Assembly: GCA_029210545.1 (NCBI GenBank)
Contig: JARGFV010000007.1
Coordinates: 1-45,467 of the forward strand
DNA from: a bacterium
Lineage (GTDB): Bacteria > BMS3Abin14
DNA length: 45,467 nt
Direction of reading: 5' to 3'
The notes beneath the pieces were generated by a model, which did not search any database, was not told the DNA's origin, and worked only from the letters and a program-made list of their open reading frames with translations. Each line of letters starts with the position of its first letter. The first letter of the stretch is position 1. The translations under genes and the position numbers were made by a program. Below, one piece after another: positions 7,335-14,187 of the stretch.

Positions 7335-8087
7335 ATGAAATTCAACGTACTCACCATCTTCCCCGAGATCATCACCTCGGCCGTCTCCGCCAGCATCCTG
7401 GGCAAGGCGCTGGAGAGGGGCCATATCGCCATCAGCACCACGGACATCCGCGATCACGCCACCGACAAGCACAGCATGGTGGACGACTACCCTTACGGCG
7501 GGGGACCAGGCATGGTCATGAAGCCGGAGCCGATCTACGGGGCGGTCCAGTCCTTGTCCATGCCCGCCGGCGCGCCTCTTATCCTCCTGACTCCCCAGGG
7601 GGAACGGTTCACCCACGCCATGGCGAAGGAGTTCGCCTCCTTCGGGGAGATCGCCCTTCTTTGCGGTCGTTACGAGGGGTTCGACGAAAGAGTGCGCGAG
7701 CTTTTTCCGGTAAAGGAAGTCAGCCTGGGCGATTTCGTTCTTACCGGTGGCGAATTCGCGGCCCTGGCCATCATCGACGCTGTATCCCGTTTCATCCCGG
7801 GAGTCCTCGGCGACGAGGATTCGCCCACCGAGGAGAGCTTCGCCGCCAGCCTCCTGGAGTACCCCCAGTACACCCGCCCCGCCGAGTTCATGGGGAGCAA
7901 AGTGCCGGAGATCCTCCTGTCCGGGGACCACGGCAAGGTTGACCGGTGGCGCCGGGAACAGTCCCTTCTGCGCACCCTCGAGAGGCGCCCAGACCTCCTG
8001 GAGACTGCCGAGCTCACCGAGGAGGACCGGAAATTCCTTGAAAAAGCCAAAATCTGTCAATTTTCGGACAATGAAAGCGAAAAATAG
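7335..8087 (+). CDS. trmD: tRNA (guanine-N1)-methyltransferase TrmD
   Basis: TrmD methylates G37 of tRNAs reading CNN, CCN and CGN codons and so prevents +1 frameshifting. The 250-residue protein has the SPOUT trefoil-knot signatures: N-terminal FNVLTIFPEI, the substrate loop MVDDYPYGGGPGMVMKPEPI, the SAM-binding knot LLCGRYEGFDERV and SLGDFVLTGGE, and IDAVSRFIPGVLG. It is of normal length. It begins 33 nt after element copy A, and the sequence just before it is heptamer-like (TTCATCG TTCACGA TTCACGG). Identification is secure. Confidence 0.97.
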   Translation: MKFNVLTIFPEIITSAVSASILGKALERGHIAISTTDIRDHATDKHSMVDDYPYGGGPGMVMKPEPIYGAVQSLSMPAGAPLILLTPQGERFTHAMAKEFASFGEIALLCGRYEGFDERVRELFPVKEVSLGDFVLTGGEFAALAIIDAVSRFIPGVLGDEDSPTEESFAASLLEYPQYTRPAEFMGSKVPEILLSGDHGKVDRWRREQSLLRTLERRPDLLETAELTEEDRKFLEKAKICQFSDNESEK

Positions 8088-8191
8088 CATATTTCCAGCT
8101 TGCCTTATTCGAAATTTGCCCTACAATTCATTTTTCCATGGGATTTCGGAACGGAGAACGAAGGACGCCGCACGAAGAAACAAGGATCAAA

Positions 8192-8233
8192 TACTGTTTA
8201 CTGAATACTGATTACTGACTACTGACTACTGCT
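8192..8233. repeat. 7-nt degenerate tandem array (TACTGNN x6)
   Basis: The six units are TACTGTT, TACTGAA, TACTGAT, TACTGAC, TACTGAC and TACTGCT. The array fills the end of the 160-nt trmD-rplS spacer and stops just before the rplS SD (GAAGGAG). Confidence 0.75.
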
Positions 8234-8247
8234 CGAAGGAGCCCCCC

Positions 8248-8595
8248 ATGAACACAATCGAAATGTACGAAAAGGAACACATGAAGCGGGACGTTCCCGA
8301 CACCCCCATCGGATCCAACGTCAAGGTCCACTACAAGATCATCGAGGGCGAGAAGGAGAGGATCCAGATCTTCGAGGGCGTGGTCATCGCACGTAAACGC
8401 TCGGGCCTGAGGTCCACCATCACGGTCCGGAAGGTCACCGCCGGCATCGGCGTGGAGAGGGTGTTCCCCATCCACTCCCCCAAGATGGACAAGATCGAGG
8501 TCACCCGCCTCGGCCGCGTGCGCCGCAGCAAGCTGTACTACCTGAGGGCGCTGCGGGGCAAGAAGGCCAGGATCAGGGAGAAGGGACAGTACTGA
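8248..8595 (+). CDS. rplS: 50S ribosomal protein L19
   Basis: L19 sits at the 30S-50S interface. The 115-residue length is typical. Signatures are [47 protein letters not shown] and the basic C-terminus [13 protein letters not shown]. The ATG at 8248 follows a good SD (GAAGGAG). It keeps its usual place downstream of trmD. Confidence 0.97.
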   Translation: MNTIEMYEKEHMKRDVPDTPIGSNVKVHYKIIEGEKERIQIFEGVVIARKRSGLRSTITVRKVTAGIGVERVFPIHSPKMDKIEVTRLGRVRRSKLYYLRALRGKKARIREKGQY

Positions 8596-8620
8596 GATTC
8601 CGACAGCTTGTCGGAATCTC
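8594..8620 (+). terminator. Hairpin at the rplS stop codon
   Basis: GAGATTCCGACA (8594-8605) and TGTCGGAATCTC (8609-8620) form a perfect 12-bp stem with a 3-nt loop. The stem starts inside the rplS TGA stop codon. No T-run follows, so it may act as a Rho-assisted end or a 3' stabiliser of the ribosomal operon mRNA. Confidence 0.5.
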
Positions 8621-8621
8621 A

Positions 8622-8649
8622 ATCTCAAATCTCATATCTAAAATCTCAA
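8622..8649. repeat. 7-nt degenerate tandem array (ATCTCAN x4)
   Basis: The units are ATCTCAA, ATCTCAT, ATCTAAA and ATCTCAA, directly after the rplS hairpin. The reverse-oriented counterpart CTGAGATCTGAGATC lies at 8753-8767, just before rnhB. Confidence 0.7.
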
Positions 8650-8667
8650 GGATGGACATTGACAGGG

Positions 8668-8699
8668 TCGCGAAAAGTCCAATCCGGGACTTTTCGCGA
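8668..8699. repeat. Modular interspersed element, copy B (internally deleted)
   Basis: TCGCGAAAAGTCC (8668-8680) and GGACTTTTCGCGA (8687-8699) form a perfect 13-bp hairpin. It is the left end of the element fused directly to a right-end-like GAAGTCATCAAC. Everything between the ends of copies A and C is missing, so this is a minimal derivative. It lies between rplS and rnhB. Confidence 0.65.
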
Positions 8700-8769
8700 A
8701 GTCATCAACATTTCGTGGTCATCTTTCGAGAAAACCAAGCAGTGGTCCTTCTGAGATCTGAGATCGGCT

Positions 8770-9387
8770 ATGGATCTTTCCAGAGACAAATTCCATTTGG
8801 ACAACGAACTCCGCGAAGCGGGCTACACCCTCATCGCCGGTGTGGACGAGGCAGGTCGCGGGCCCCTTGCGGGGCCGGTTTTTGCTGCCGCTGTCATCCT
8901 GTCCCCGGGAAACGGCCTCCCTCAGGCTCTTGACAGCAAGAAGATCTCCCCCACCCGGCGGGAGAAGCTGTGCCGGCAGATCCAGGAGGAGGCCCTGGCG
9001 TGGCAAGTGGCCCGGATCGAGCACAGCGTCATCGACGAGATCAACATCCTCCGGGCGACCTTGAAGGCCATGGTCGAGGCGGTGAAGAACCTTTCCCGTA
9101 CCCCCGAAATGATCCTGGTGGACGGCGCGCAGACGCCCTTCGTGAATTCCCACTCGAAGGCCATTCGAAAGGGCGATTCGATCTCCCAATCCATCGGCGC
9201 CGCCTCCATCCTGGCCAAGGTCCATCGCGACCGGGTCATGGCCGCCTACCACGAGGAGTATCCCCTCTACGGATTCGACCGCCACAAGGGATACGGCACA
9301 CAGGAACACATGGAGGCCATCGCCCTCCTCGGCCCGAGCCCCATACATCGCAGATCATTTGCTGGTGTCAAAGAACACTGCAAATAA
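8770..9387 (+). CDS. rnhB: Ribonuclease HII
   Basis: RNase HII removes ribonucleotides from DNA and the RNA strand of hybrids. The 205-residue protein carries the catalytic GVDEAGRGPLAGPV motif (the DE pair near residue 24), DSKKISPTRRE, the second acidic cluster in MILVDG and the C-terminal HKGYGTQEHMEA with the motif-V histidine region. The ATG at 8770 has little SD. The upstream sequence is heptamer-like. The position after rplS and before yraN is conserved in many bacteria. Confidence 0.96.
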   Translation: MDLSRDKFHLDNELREAGYTLIAGVDEAGRGPLAGPVFAAAVILSPGNGLPQALDSKKISPTRREKLCRQIQEEALAWQVARIEHSVIDEINILRATLKAMVEAVKNLSRTPEMILVDGAQTPFVNSHSKAIRKGDSISQSIGAASILAKVHRDRVMAAYHEEYPLYGFDRHKGYGTQEHMEAIALLGPSPIHRRSFAGVKEHCK

Positions 9388-9388
9388 C

Positions 9389-9495
9389 CTGCGTATGTGC
9401 GTGGATGAGTACGTGCGTGTATGCGTTTGAGGCTTTTCTGATCCATCGCGATCACGCTCCACCCACACACGCTCCACGCAACTACGCTATACGAA
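9389..9495. repeat. 8-nt degenerate arrays in inverted orientation (TGCGTGNN)
   Basis: TGCGTATG TGCGTGGA TGAGTACG TGCGTGTA runs at 9390-9421. Reverse-type blocks (CACGCTCC, CACGCTCCACGCA, CTACGC) lie at 9453-9487. A related composite at 11871-11950 shares the 13-mers GTATGTGCGTGGA (inverted) and CACGCTCCACGCA (direct). Together they fill the rnhB-yraN spacer. Confidence 0.55.
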
Positions 9496-9527
9496 CATCA
9501 TGGCCCCCACTTTGCAATTCATCCCTC

Positions 9528-9989
9528 ATGTCCAGACAAGAACCAGAACACCTACGTACCGGAGACCGCGGCGAATCGCTGGCTGCCTGGTTCCTTCGGC
9601 TGAAGGGGTACCGCATCCTGGAACGGAACTTCGAATGCCGCTGCGGGGAGATCGACATCGTCGCCTGGAAAAAGGGAACTCTTGTCTTCGTGGAAGTGAG
9701 GACAAGGAAAGACGGGTCGCTGGTCGCCCCCTTAAACTCGGTAACCCCCGTAAAAGCGGCGAAGATCATCGACACCGCACGCTGGTACCTGGCCGGGGTG
9801 GCCCGCCCCCTTCCTCCCTGCCGGTTCGACCTGGTCGCAGTAACACCTCTGGGGCCTCGTCACCAGGTAAACCACATCGCCGGCGCCTTCGACACGACCA
9901 CGGGAGAGTATGTCCTCGGCAGGCGGATCTCCGCCGCACGCAGTCGCCGCCGGTTTCCTCCCCGCAGGAAACGTAATACCGGCAAATGA
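9528..9989 (+). CDS. yraN: YraN family protein (UPF0102), nuclease-fold
   Basis: This protein of 153 residues starts at the ATG of 9528 (MSRQEPEH). The longer open frame upstream is only a shadow of rnhB. The family core is clear: GESLAAWFLRLKGYRILERNF, then CGEIDIVAWKKGTLVFVEVRTR, which contains the restriction-endonuclease-like E-x-D...E-V-K/R pattern. The C-terminus is basic (RRRFPPRRKR). The molecular role is not established; relatives are linked to DNA repair or recombination. It is the last gene of the plus-strand ribosomal/RNase HII group. No clear SD is seen. Confidence 0.9.
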   Translation: MSRQEPEHLRTGDRGESLAAWFLRLKGYRILERNFECRCGEIDIVAWKKGTLVFVEVRTRKDGSLVAPLNSVTPVKAAKIIDTARWYLAGVARPLPPCRFDLVAVTPLGPRHQVNHIAGAFDTTTGEYVLGRRISAARSRRRFPPRRKRNTGK

Positions 9990-10436
9990 TCGCTCTTCGT
10001 GAGATAGATATCAAATCTCACGTCTCAGATCTCAAAACAGGGGCTTTCGCTCCCTTCACTTGCCCCCTGGCACCCCGCACTCTTCTTTTTCGTGCTCTTC
10101 CCCGCGACCCCGCCTGCCCCGAGCTTACCGGCCATGAGCTTGTCGAATGGTCGAGGGGCGTCCCCGCGCCCCGGGCCCGGATCCTTTCTCCGGGCCCGGG
10201 GCGAAAACACGGTTTCTCCGGTACCCCGACAGGGGGCCGGACAAAACCATTCGCGGATTTCGAGTTTCTTCTGGTTTTACTTCCCCAAAAAACATGGTAG
10301 ATTACGCGCGGAAGTTGGAAAATTCCGCCCGGGGGGGCAATTTGTCAATACCGGCACGTAAATACCTTCCCAACCCTTCCGGTATCTACCCGCACTGCCT
10401 CCAGGGAGCAGGATTGTCACGGGATGGAGATGGTAG
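9990..10436. other. 447-nt intergenic region with heptamers and a GC hairpin
   Basis: No credible gene is seen; the open frames here are mutually overlapping and lack recognisable content. The region contains a heptamer array at 10008-10035 (ATATCAA, ATCTCAC, GTCTCAG, ATCTCAA). It also has a very strong hairpin at 10167-10203, a perfect 15-bp stem (CGCCCCGGGCCCGGA with TCCGGGCCCGGGGCG) with a 7-nt loop. The latter could insulate the yraN group from the regulator gene. The 3' part should hold the promoter of the sigma-54 activator, but I find no convincing consensus. Confidence 0.5.
10167..10203. other. 15-bp perfect GC hairpin
   Basis: Stem 10167-10181 pairs with 10189-10203 around the loop TCCTTTC. 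All but one pair are G-C. It lacks a U-tract (AAAAC follows), so it is not a canonical terminator on the plus strand. Confidence 0.6.
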
Positions 10437-11855
10437 ATGACAGGGGTTAACGTTCTCATCGTCGACGACGAAAAGGCCATCAGGGATGGCCTGTCCCGGG
10501 TACTGGAGAGCGAGGGGTTCAACACCGAACTCAGCGACAGTGGTTACTCCGCGCTGGAAGAGCTTCAATCCAGCGATTTTCAACTCGTCATCACTGATCT
10601 GAAGATGCCCGGAATGAGCGGCATGGAGGTTTTAAACGCAATCACCATCCTCCAGCCCAATGTCCCCGTTATTCTCATCACCGGCTACTCCACCGTGGAA
10701 AACGCCGTTGAGGTTATGAAAAAAGGCGCCTTTGACTACCTGGCCAAGCCGTTCACTCCCGACCAACTCCTTGATAAAGTCCGCAAGGCCCTCGATCATC
10801 GGGCGTTCCTGTTAGAGGAGCACTCCCCCGCCCGGCACTTGAGGGAGCAGATCGGGTTCGACACCATGGTGGGCCACAGCGCAGCCCTCGAGAAGGTGTT
10901 CTGGAGGATCAACCAGGTCGCCCCCACTGACAGCACCGTGCTTATCACCGGCGAGAGCGGCACCGGCAAGGAACTGGCGGCAAGGGGCATCCACCATGTC
11001 AGCCCGCGCCGGCAAAAACCGTTCATGGCCATCGACTGCACGACCCTCGTTGAGAGCCTCCTGGAAAGCGAGCTGTTCGGTCACATCAAGGGGTCTTTCA
11101 CAGGGGCGGTCCAGACCAAGAAAGGCCTGTTCCAGGTAGCAGACGGCGGGACCTTGTTCCTCGACGAGGTTTCCAATATCAGTCCGGCCATCCAGGCCAA
11201 GCTCCTGCGCGTCATCCAGGAGATGGTGATCACTCCCATCGGAGGGACGAAAACGATCCCCATCGATATCCGCCTTATCGCCGCCACCAACATGGATCTC
11301 AAGGAGATGGTGGCCGAGGGCACCTTCCGTGAGGACCTTTACTACAGGCTCAACATCGTGCCGATCCAGATCCCGCCATTACGCGAACGTGAGGGCGACC
11401 TTACTCTCCTTGCAAGTCATTTCATGAAAAAGTACTCCGAGGAGATCGGCAAGGACATACGGGGTATGGCGCCGGGAGCCATGAACGTGCTCAAGCGCTA
11501 CCCCTTCCCGGGCAACGTCAGGGAGCTCGAAAACGTCATTGAGAGGGCGATCGTGCTTGCGAAAGGCAACCTCATCCAGGCCGGAGACCTGGAGATCCAG
11601 GCTCCCCTTTGTGAAAACGGCATCCTCGACACCGAACGCGTTCCGAAAAGCACCGAGGAGCTCAAGTACATGAAGAAAAAGCTCCGTGAAGACGCTGTCC
11701 GGCCCCTGGAACACGCCTTTCTCCTGGACGCCCTGGAACGCAACGGATGGAACGTCACCCGCGCAGCCGAGGACGTTGGGATGCTGAGGCCTAATTTCCA
11801 GGCCCTGCTGAAAAAACAGGGGATTTCGTTGAAGGACCGTGAGGCCGGCTCCTGA
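10437..11855 (+). CDS. NtrC-family sigma-54-dependent response regulator
   Basis: The 472-residue protein has three parts. The receiver domain has LIVDDEKAIRDGL, phosphoacceptor Asp54 in VITDLKMPGMSG and Lys in YLAKPF. The AAA+ domain has Walker A GESGTGKE, Walker B GTLFLDEV and arginine-finger-type FREDLYYRLNIV. A C-terminal Fis-like HTH (NGWNVTRAAEDVGMLRPNFQALLKK) follows. The sigma-54-contacting loop reads GSFTGA instead of GAFTGA. SD GGAG precedes the ATG. It converges with the di-haem histidine kinase at 11960, its likely partner. The obvious local target is the -24/-12 promoter at 19536. The pairing is inference from position, and the domain calls are firm. Confidence 0.93.
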   Translation: MTGVNVLIVDDEKAIRDGLSRVLESEGFNTELSDSGYSALEELQSSDFQLVITDLKMPGMSGMEVLNAITILQPNVPVILITGYSTVENAVEVMKKGAFDYLAKPFTPDQLLDKVRKALDHRAFLLEEHSPARHLREQIGFDTMVGHSAALEKVFWRINQVAPTDSTVLITGESGTGKELAARGIHHVSPRRQKPFMAIDCTTLVESLLESELFGHIKGSFTGAVQTKKGLFQVADGGTLFLDEVSNISPAIQAKLLRVIQEMVITPIGGTKTIPIDIRLIAATNMDLKEMVAEGTFREDLYYRLNIVPIQIPPLREREGDLTLLASHFMKKYSEEIGKDIRGMAPGAMNVLKRYPFPGNVRELENVIERAIVLAKGNLIQAGDLEIQAPLCENGILDTERVPKSTEELKYMKKKLREDAVRPLEHAFLLDALERNGWNVTRAAEDVGMLRPNFQALLKKQGISLKDREAGS

Positions 11856-11870
11856 TGAAACCTGGTGGCC

Positions 11871-11950
11871 TGCGTAAGCGCGTGCGTGCGTAAAGCGAAA
11901 AAGCAGATATCGCATCGCAGTTACGCATGCACGCTCCACGCACATACTTA
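11871..11950. repeat. Inverted TGCGT-type array between the convergent regulator and kinase genes
   Basis: TGCGTAAGCGCGTGCGTGCG at 11871, followed by TAAAGCG, is answered by TTACGCATGCACGCTCCACG at 11921 followed by CACATACTTA. The two halves are partly complementary and could fold into a hairpin that ends transcription from both sides. It shares 13-mers with the array at 9389-9495. Confidence 0.5.
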
Positions 11951-11959
11951 CCTTTACAA

Positions 11960-13510
11960 TCACACCGGCAGTGTGATCGAAAATGTCGTTCCCTCATCCA
12001 CCTTGCTGTACACTTCCACCGTACCGCCGTGCCCTTCCACGATTCCGTAGGATACCGATAGCCCGAGACCTGTCCCCCGGGCTCCCTTCGTGCTGAAAAA
12101 CGGATCGAAAACCTTTACGAGATTTTCTTCCGGGATCCCGAATCCGGTGTCCTGTATTCTGACCACGACAGCGTCTCCGGTGAGATCCATCCCGGTCCAG
12201 AGGGTCAGCGTTCCCCCCTCCTCCATGGCCTGGCTGGCGTTTAAAAACATGTTGATGAACACCTGTTCCATCTGTCCCGAATCGATGAGAAGGTCCGGCA
12301 GATTATTTGCGTACTCCCGAACGATGGAGATATCGTAGAAAGAGGAGAGGTGTTCCACCAGGCCAAGGGCTCGGTCCAGGGTGTCGTTGATGCTGTTCAT
12401 GCTCTTCCTGGGCTCTGTCTTTCGGGAAAAATCCAGAAGGTTCTTGACGATCCTGGCGCAGCGGTCGGCTTCTTCGGTGATTGTGTCCAGGTCCTGTTTG
12501 AACTCCGGTACGAGCTTGACGTTCTTGTCGATGATGGAAGCGTGGATCAGGATCCCGGTTAAAGGGTTGTTGAGTTCGTGGGCGATCCCCGCGGCGAGTT
12601 CGCCCAGGGAGGCCAGCTTTTCTGAGCGGATGAGCACCGACTGCATCTCCTGGATCTGTTTTGTCCTCTCCTCTACCCGGCTTTCCAGGGTCGCCGCCCA
12701 CTGGTCCCTGTCCTCCCTGGCCTTTTTCAGGCTGCCGGTCATCTCGTTGAACGCTTCCGCAAGCTCTCCAAGTTCGTCGTTGGGAGCGTCTTTAATGATG
12801 CGCCAGTCCCCCCTGGACAGGGCACGTGTATGGTCCAGGAGGGTATTCACCGGCTGCGTGATGAGTTTGCGGGTCAGAAGGTTCAGGCACAGGGACAGGG
12901 CCACGACCAGGAACACGATCTCTATGAGGATGTTGTTCCGGTAGGCCGCCATCTGGGTCACGATGCCGGAGGTGGAGACCGTGATATCCAGGACACCCAG
13001 GAGGTTGACGTCAGACGGATGGTAGTGGCATTGAGCCTCATAGCATCCCGGTTCGTTCCGGATGGCCCTCGTAACCGCCAGGACCTCTTCCCTGTCCCGG
13101 TCGACGAACAAACGGCTTCGATCCATGGCAGGGACATCCACCTTCGTGGAGTTTCCCATGTGGCACATCCGGCAACTGGGATCCTCCTGCTTGTCGATCC
13201 GGGTGCTCACTTCCTTTTTGTCCAGGGAAAACTGGACGACCCCGTTTTTGTCGATAAGCCGGACGTTCTTGATGTTCTCCTGTTTCCCCGCCCGATTCAT
13301 GAGATGGTATGCCTCTTCGACATGGCCCCCCAGCATGGCGCTATGGGTTGTTTGAAGGATGGTCTCGGACAGGTTATCTATATCCCGGGTGTACAGCTCC
13401 ATGAACGCCCCTTTCAGGGCGGCAATGTTAAAGAGGGTGAACACGGTCATGGTGAACATCAGAACAATCGCGCTGATGATTGAGAACTTGATCATCAGAC
13501 CAAAGCGCAT
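11960..13510 (-). CDS. Di-haem periplasmic sensor histidine kinase
   Basis: The start is placed at ATG 13510 because AGGAGGGG stands 7 nt before it; this gives 516 residues. TM1 (10-32) is followed by a periplasmic domain with two haem c attachment motifs, CRMCH (113-117) and the rarer CX4CH form CYEAQCH (156-162). TM2 (193-212), HAMP (ITQPVNTLLDH onward) and a coiled coil come next. The kinase core has H-box GIAHELNNPLTGI (His311), an N-box with FLNASQAM, G1 DTGFGIPEE and G2 GTGLGLSVSYGIV. Covalent haem would let it sense redox state, oxygen, NO or CO; the ligand is unknown. It ends the ten-gene minus cluster and faces the NtrC-type regulator. Two hairpins precede it. Confidence 0.93.
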   Translation of the reverse strand: MRFGLMIKFSIISAIVLMFTMTVFTLFNIAALKGAFMELYTRDIDNLSETILQTTHSAMLGGHVEEAYHLMNRAGKQENIKNVRLIDKNGVVQFSLDKKEVSTRIDKQEDPSCRMCHMGNSTKVDVPAMDRSRLFVDRDREEVLAVTRAIRNEPGCYEAQCHYHPSDVNLLGVLDITVSTSGIVTQMAAYRNNILIEIVFLVVALSLCLNLLTRKLITQPVNTLLDHTRALSRGDWRIIKDAPNDELGELAEAFNEMTGSLKKAREDRDQWAATLESRVEERTKQIQEMQSVLIRSEKLASLGELAAGIAHELNNPLTGILIHASIIDKNVKLVPEFKQDLDTITEEADRCARIVKNLLDFSRKTEPRKSMNSINDTLDRALGLVEHLSSFYDISIVREYANNLPDLLIDSGQMEQVFINMFLNASQAMEEGGTLTLWTGMDLTGDAVVVRIQDTGFGIPEENLVKVFDPFFSTKGARGTGLGLSVSYGIVEGHGGTVEVYSKVDEGTTFSITLPV

Positions 13511-13542
13511 AAGAATCCCCTCCTGAAGCGCAGCTGTCTGCA

Positions 13543-13570
13543 AAGCGTGTCGAAAACTCTTGACACGCTT
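13543..13570 (-). other. Leader hairpin 2 upstream of the sensor kinase
   Basis: AAGCGTGTC (13543-13551) and GACACGCTT (13562-13570) form a perfect 9-bp stem with a 10-nt loop, just upstream of the kinase SD. With the hairpin at 13615-13638 it forms a two-stem leader that may set kinase levels relative to the upstream genes. Confidence 0.5.
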
Positions 13571-13607
13571 CTGGCCAGATCGGGAAACCAGAACCGGACA
13601 CAGGAAA

Positions 13608-14138
13608 TCAGGAAGGCGAAACTCCCCTGAGTTTCGCCTTCTTCACCTTCCTCTCTTCCTTCCTGATCTGGTCTGCGCACCAGATGCGCATCTGGTAGTT
13701 CTCCAGCCCCATGATGACGAGACCCGAAACGAAAACCGCCCAGTAGGTCTCGCTGCCTGCCGCGGCATAGGAGAAAAAGATGTAAAAAGAGGCGATGTAG
13801 AAAAGGTGGGACCAGCCGTGGTAGCCACCCTGCCCCTTGGCCAGGCGCGCCAGGGTGAGGGTCAGTGCTGAAAAAACGTAAACGATGAGGGCTACACCGA
13901 TGAGTTCCAGGGGAGGAGAGGCGCCCAGAACCTCCCGGACCCTGGCCGAAAGAGGGGGAAGCAGCCGGCTGTTGGGGATGGCGAGGACAGTGATGAGGAT
14001 GAAGGCCGCAAGCCCGTACGACCCGGTCCGGGATTGGGCTCTGAGATTCCGAATCCTTCCCTCAGCCTCGAACCGCTTATCCAGGCCGGAAGGCGCCTCC
14101 TCCGACGGGGGGGAGGCGCTACCTTGTTTTTCGTCCAT
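13608..14138 (-). CDS. Four-TM membrane protein of unknown function in the respiratory/sensor cluster
   Basis: The 176-residue protein is not one I recognise. The N-terminal 40 residues are hydrophilic and cytosolic-looking. Four hydrophobic helices follow, roughly at 41-56, 77-101, 108-129 and 131-150, and the C-terminus is Lys/Arg-rich (RKEERKVKKAKLR). No cysteine-haem motif is present; a few histidines and tryptophans lie in or near the helices (GGYHGWSHLFYIASF). It lies between the kinase-less haem sensor and the haem kinase and is likely co-transcribed with both. A role as membrane partner of the sensors or of the NrfD complex is a guess. Its last nine codons form a perfect hairpin. Confidence 0.8.
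   Translation of the reverse strand: MDEKQGSASPPSEEAPSGLDKRFEAEGRIRNLRAQSRTGSYGLAAFILITVLAIPNSRLLPPLSARVREVLGASPPLELIGVALIVYVFSALTLTLARLAKGQGGYHGWSHLFYIASFYIFFSYAAAGSETYWAVFVSGLVIMGLENYQMRIWCADQIRKEERKVKKAKLRGVSPS
13615..13638 (-). other. Leader hairpin 1, overlapping the 3' end of the four-TM gene
   Basis: GGCGAAACTC (13615-13624) and GAGTTTCGCC (13629-13638) form a perfect 10-bp stem with a 4-nt loop. It is made from the codons just before the stop of the four-TM gene and is followed on the minus strand by TTCCTGATTTCC. This is an attenuator or mRNA-processing candidate before the kinase. Confidence 0.5.
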
Positions 14139-14187
14139 GAGGCCCTCTGTGTTTCATGAAACCGGATACCGCGAAACCGGTGTTGGA

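Noticed and set aside
8970-9527. Long open frame upstream of yraN, read in frame with it
   Set aside because: It overlaps rnhB in another frame, has shadow-like composition, and yraN has a natural ATG at 9528.
10069-10085. TGGCAC near 10069 as a sigma-54 promoter for the activator gene
   Set aside because: The -12 GC is not at the required 10-nt distance.
9990-10436. Several 80-105 residue open frames in the GC-rich spacer before the sigma-54 activator
   Set aside because: They overlap each other, pass through a perfect 15-bp hairpin, lack SDs and show no domain.
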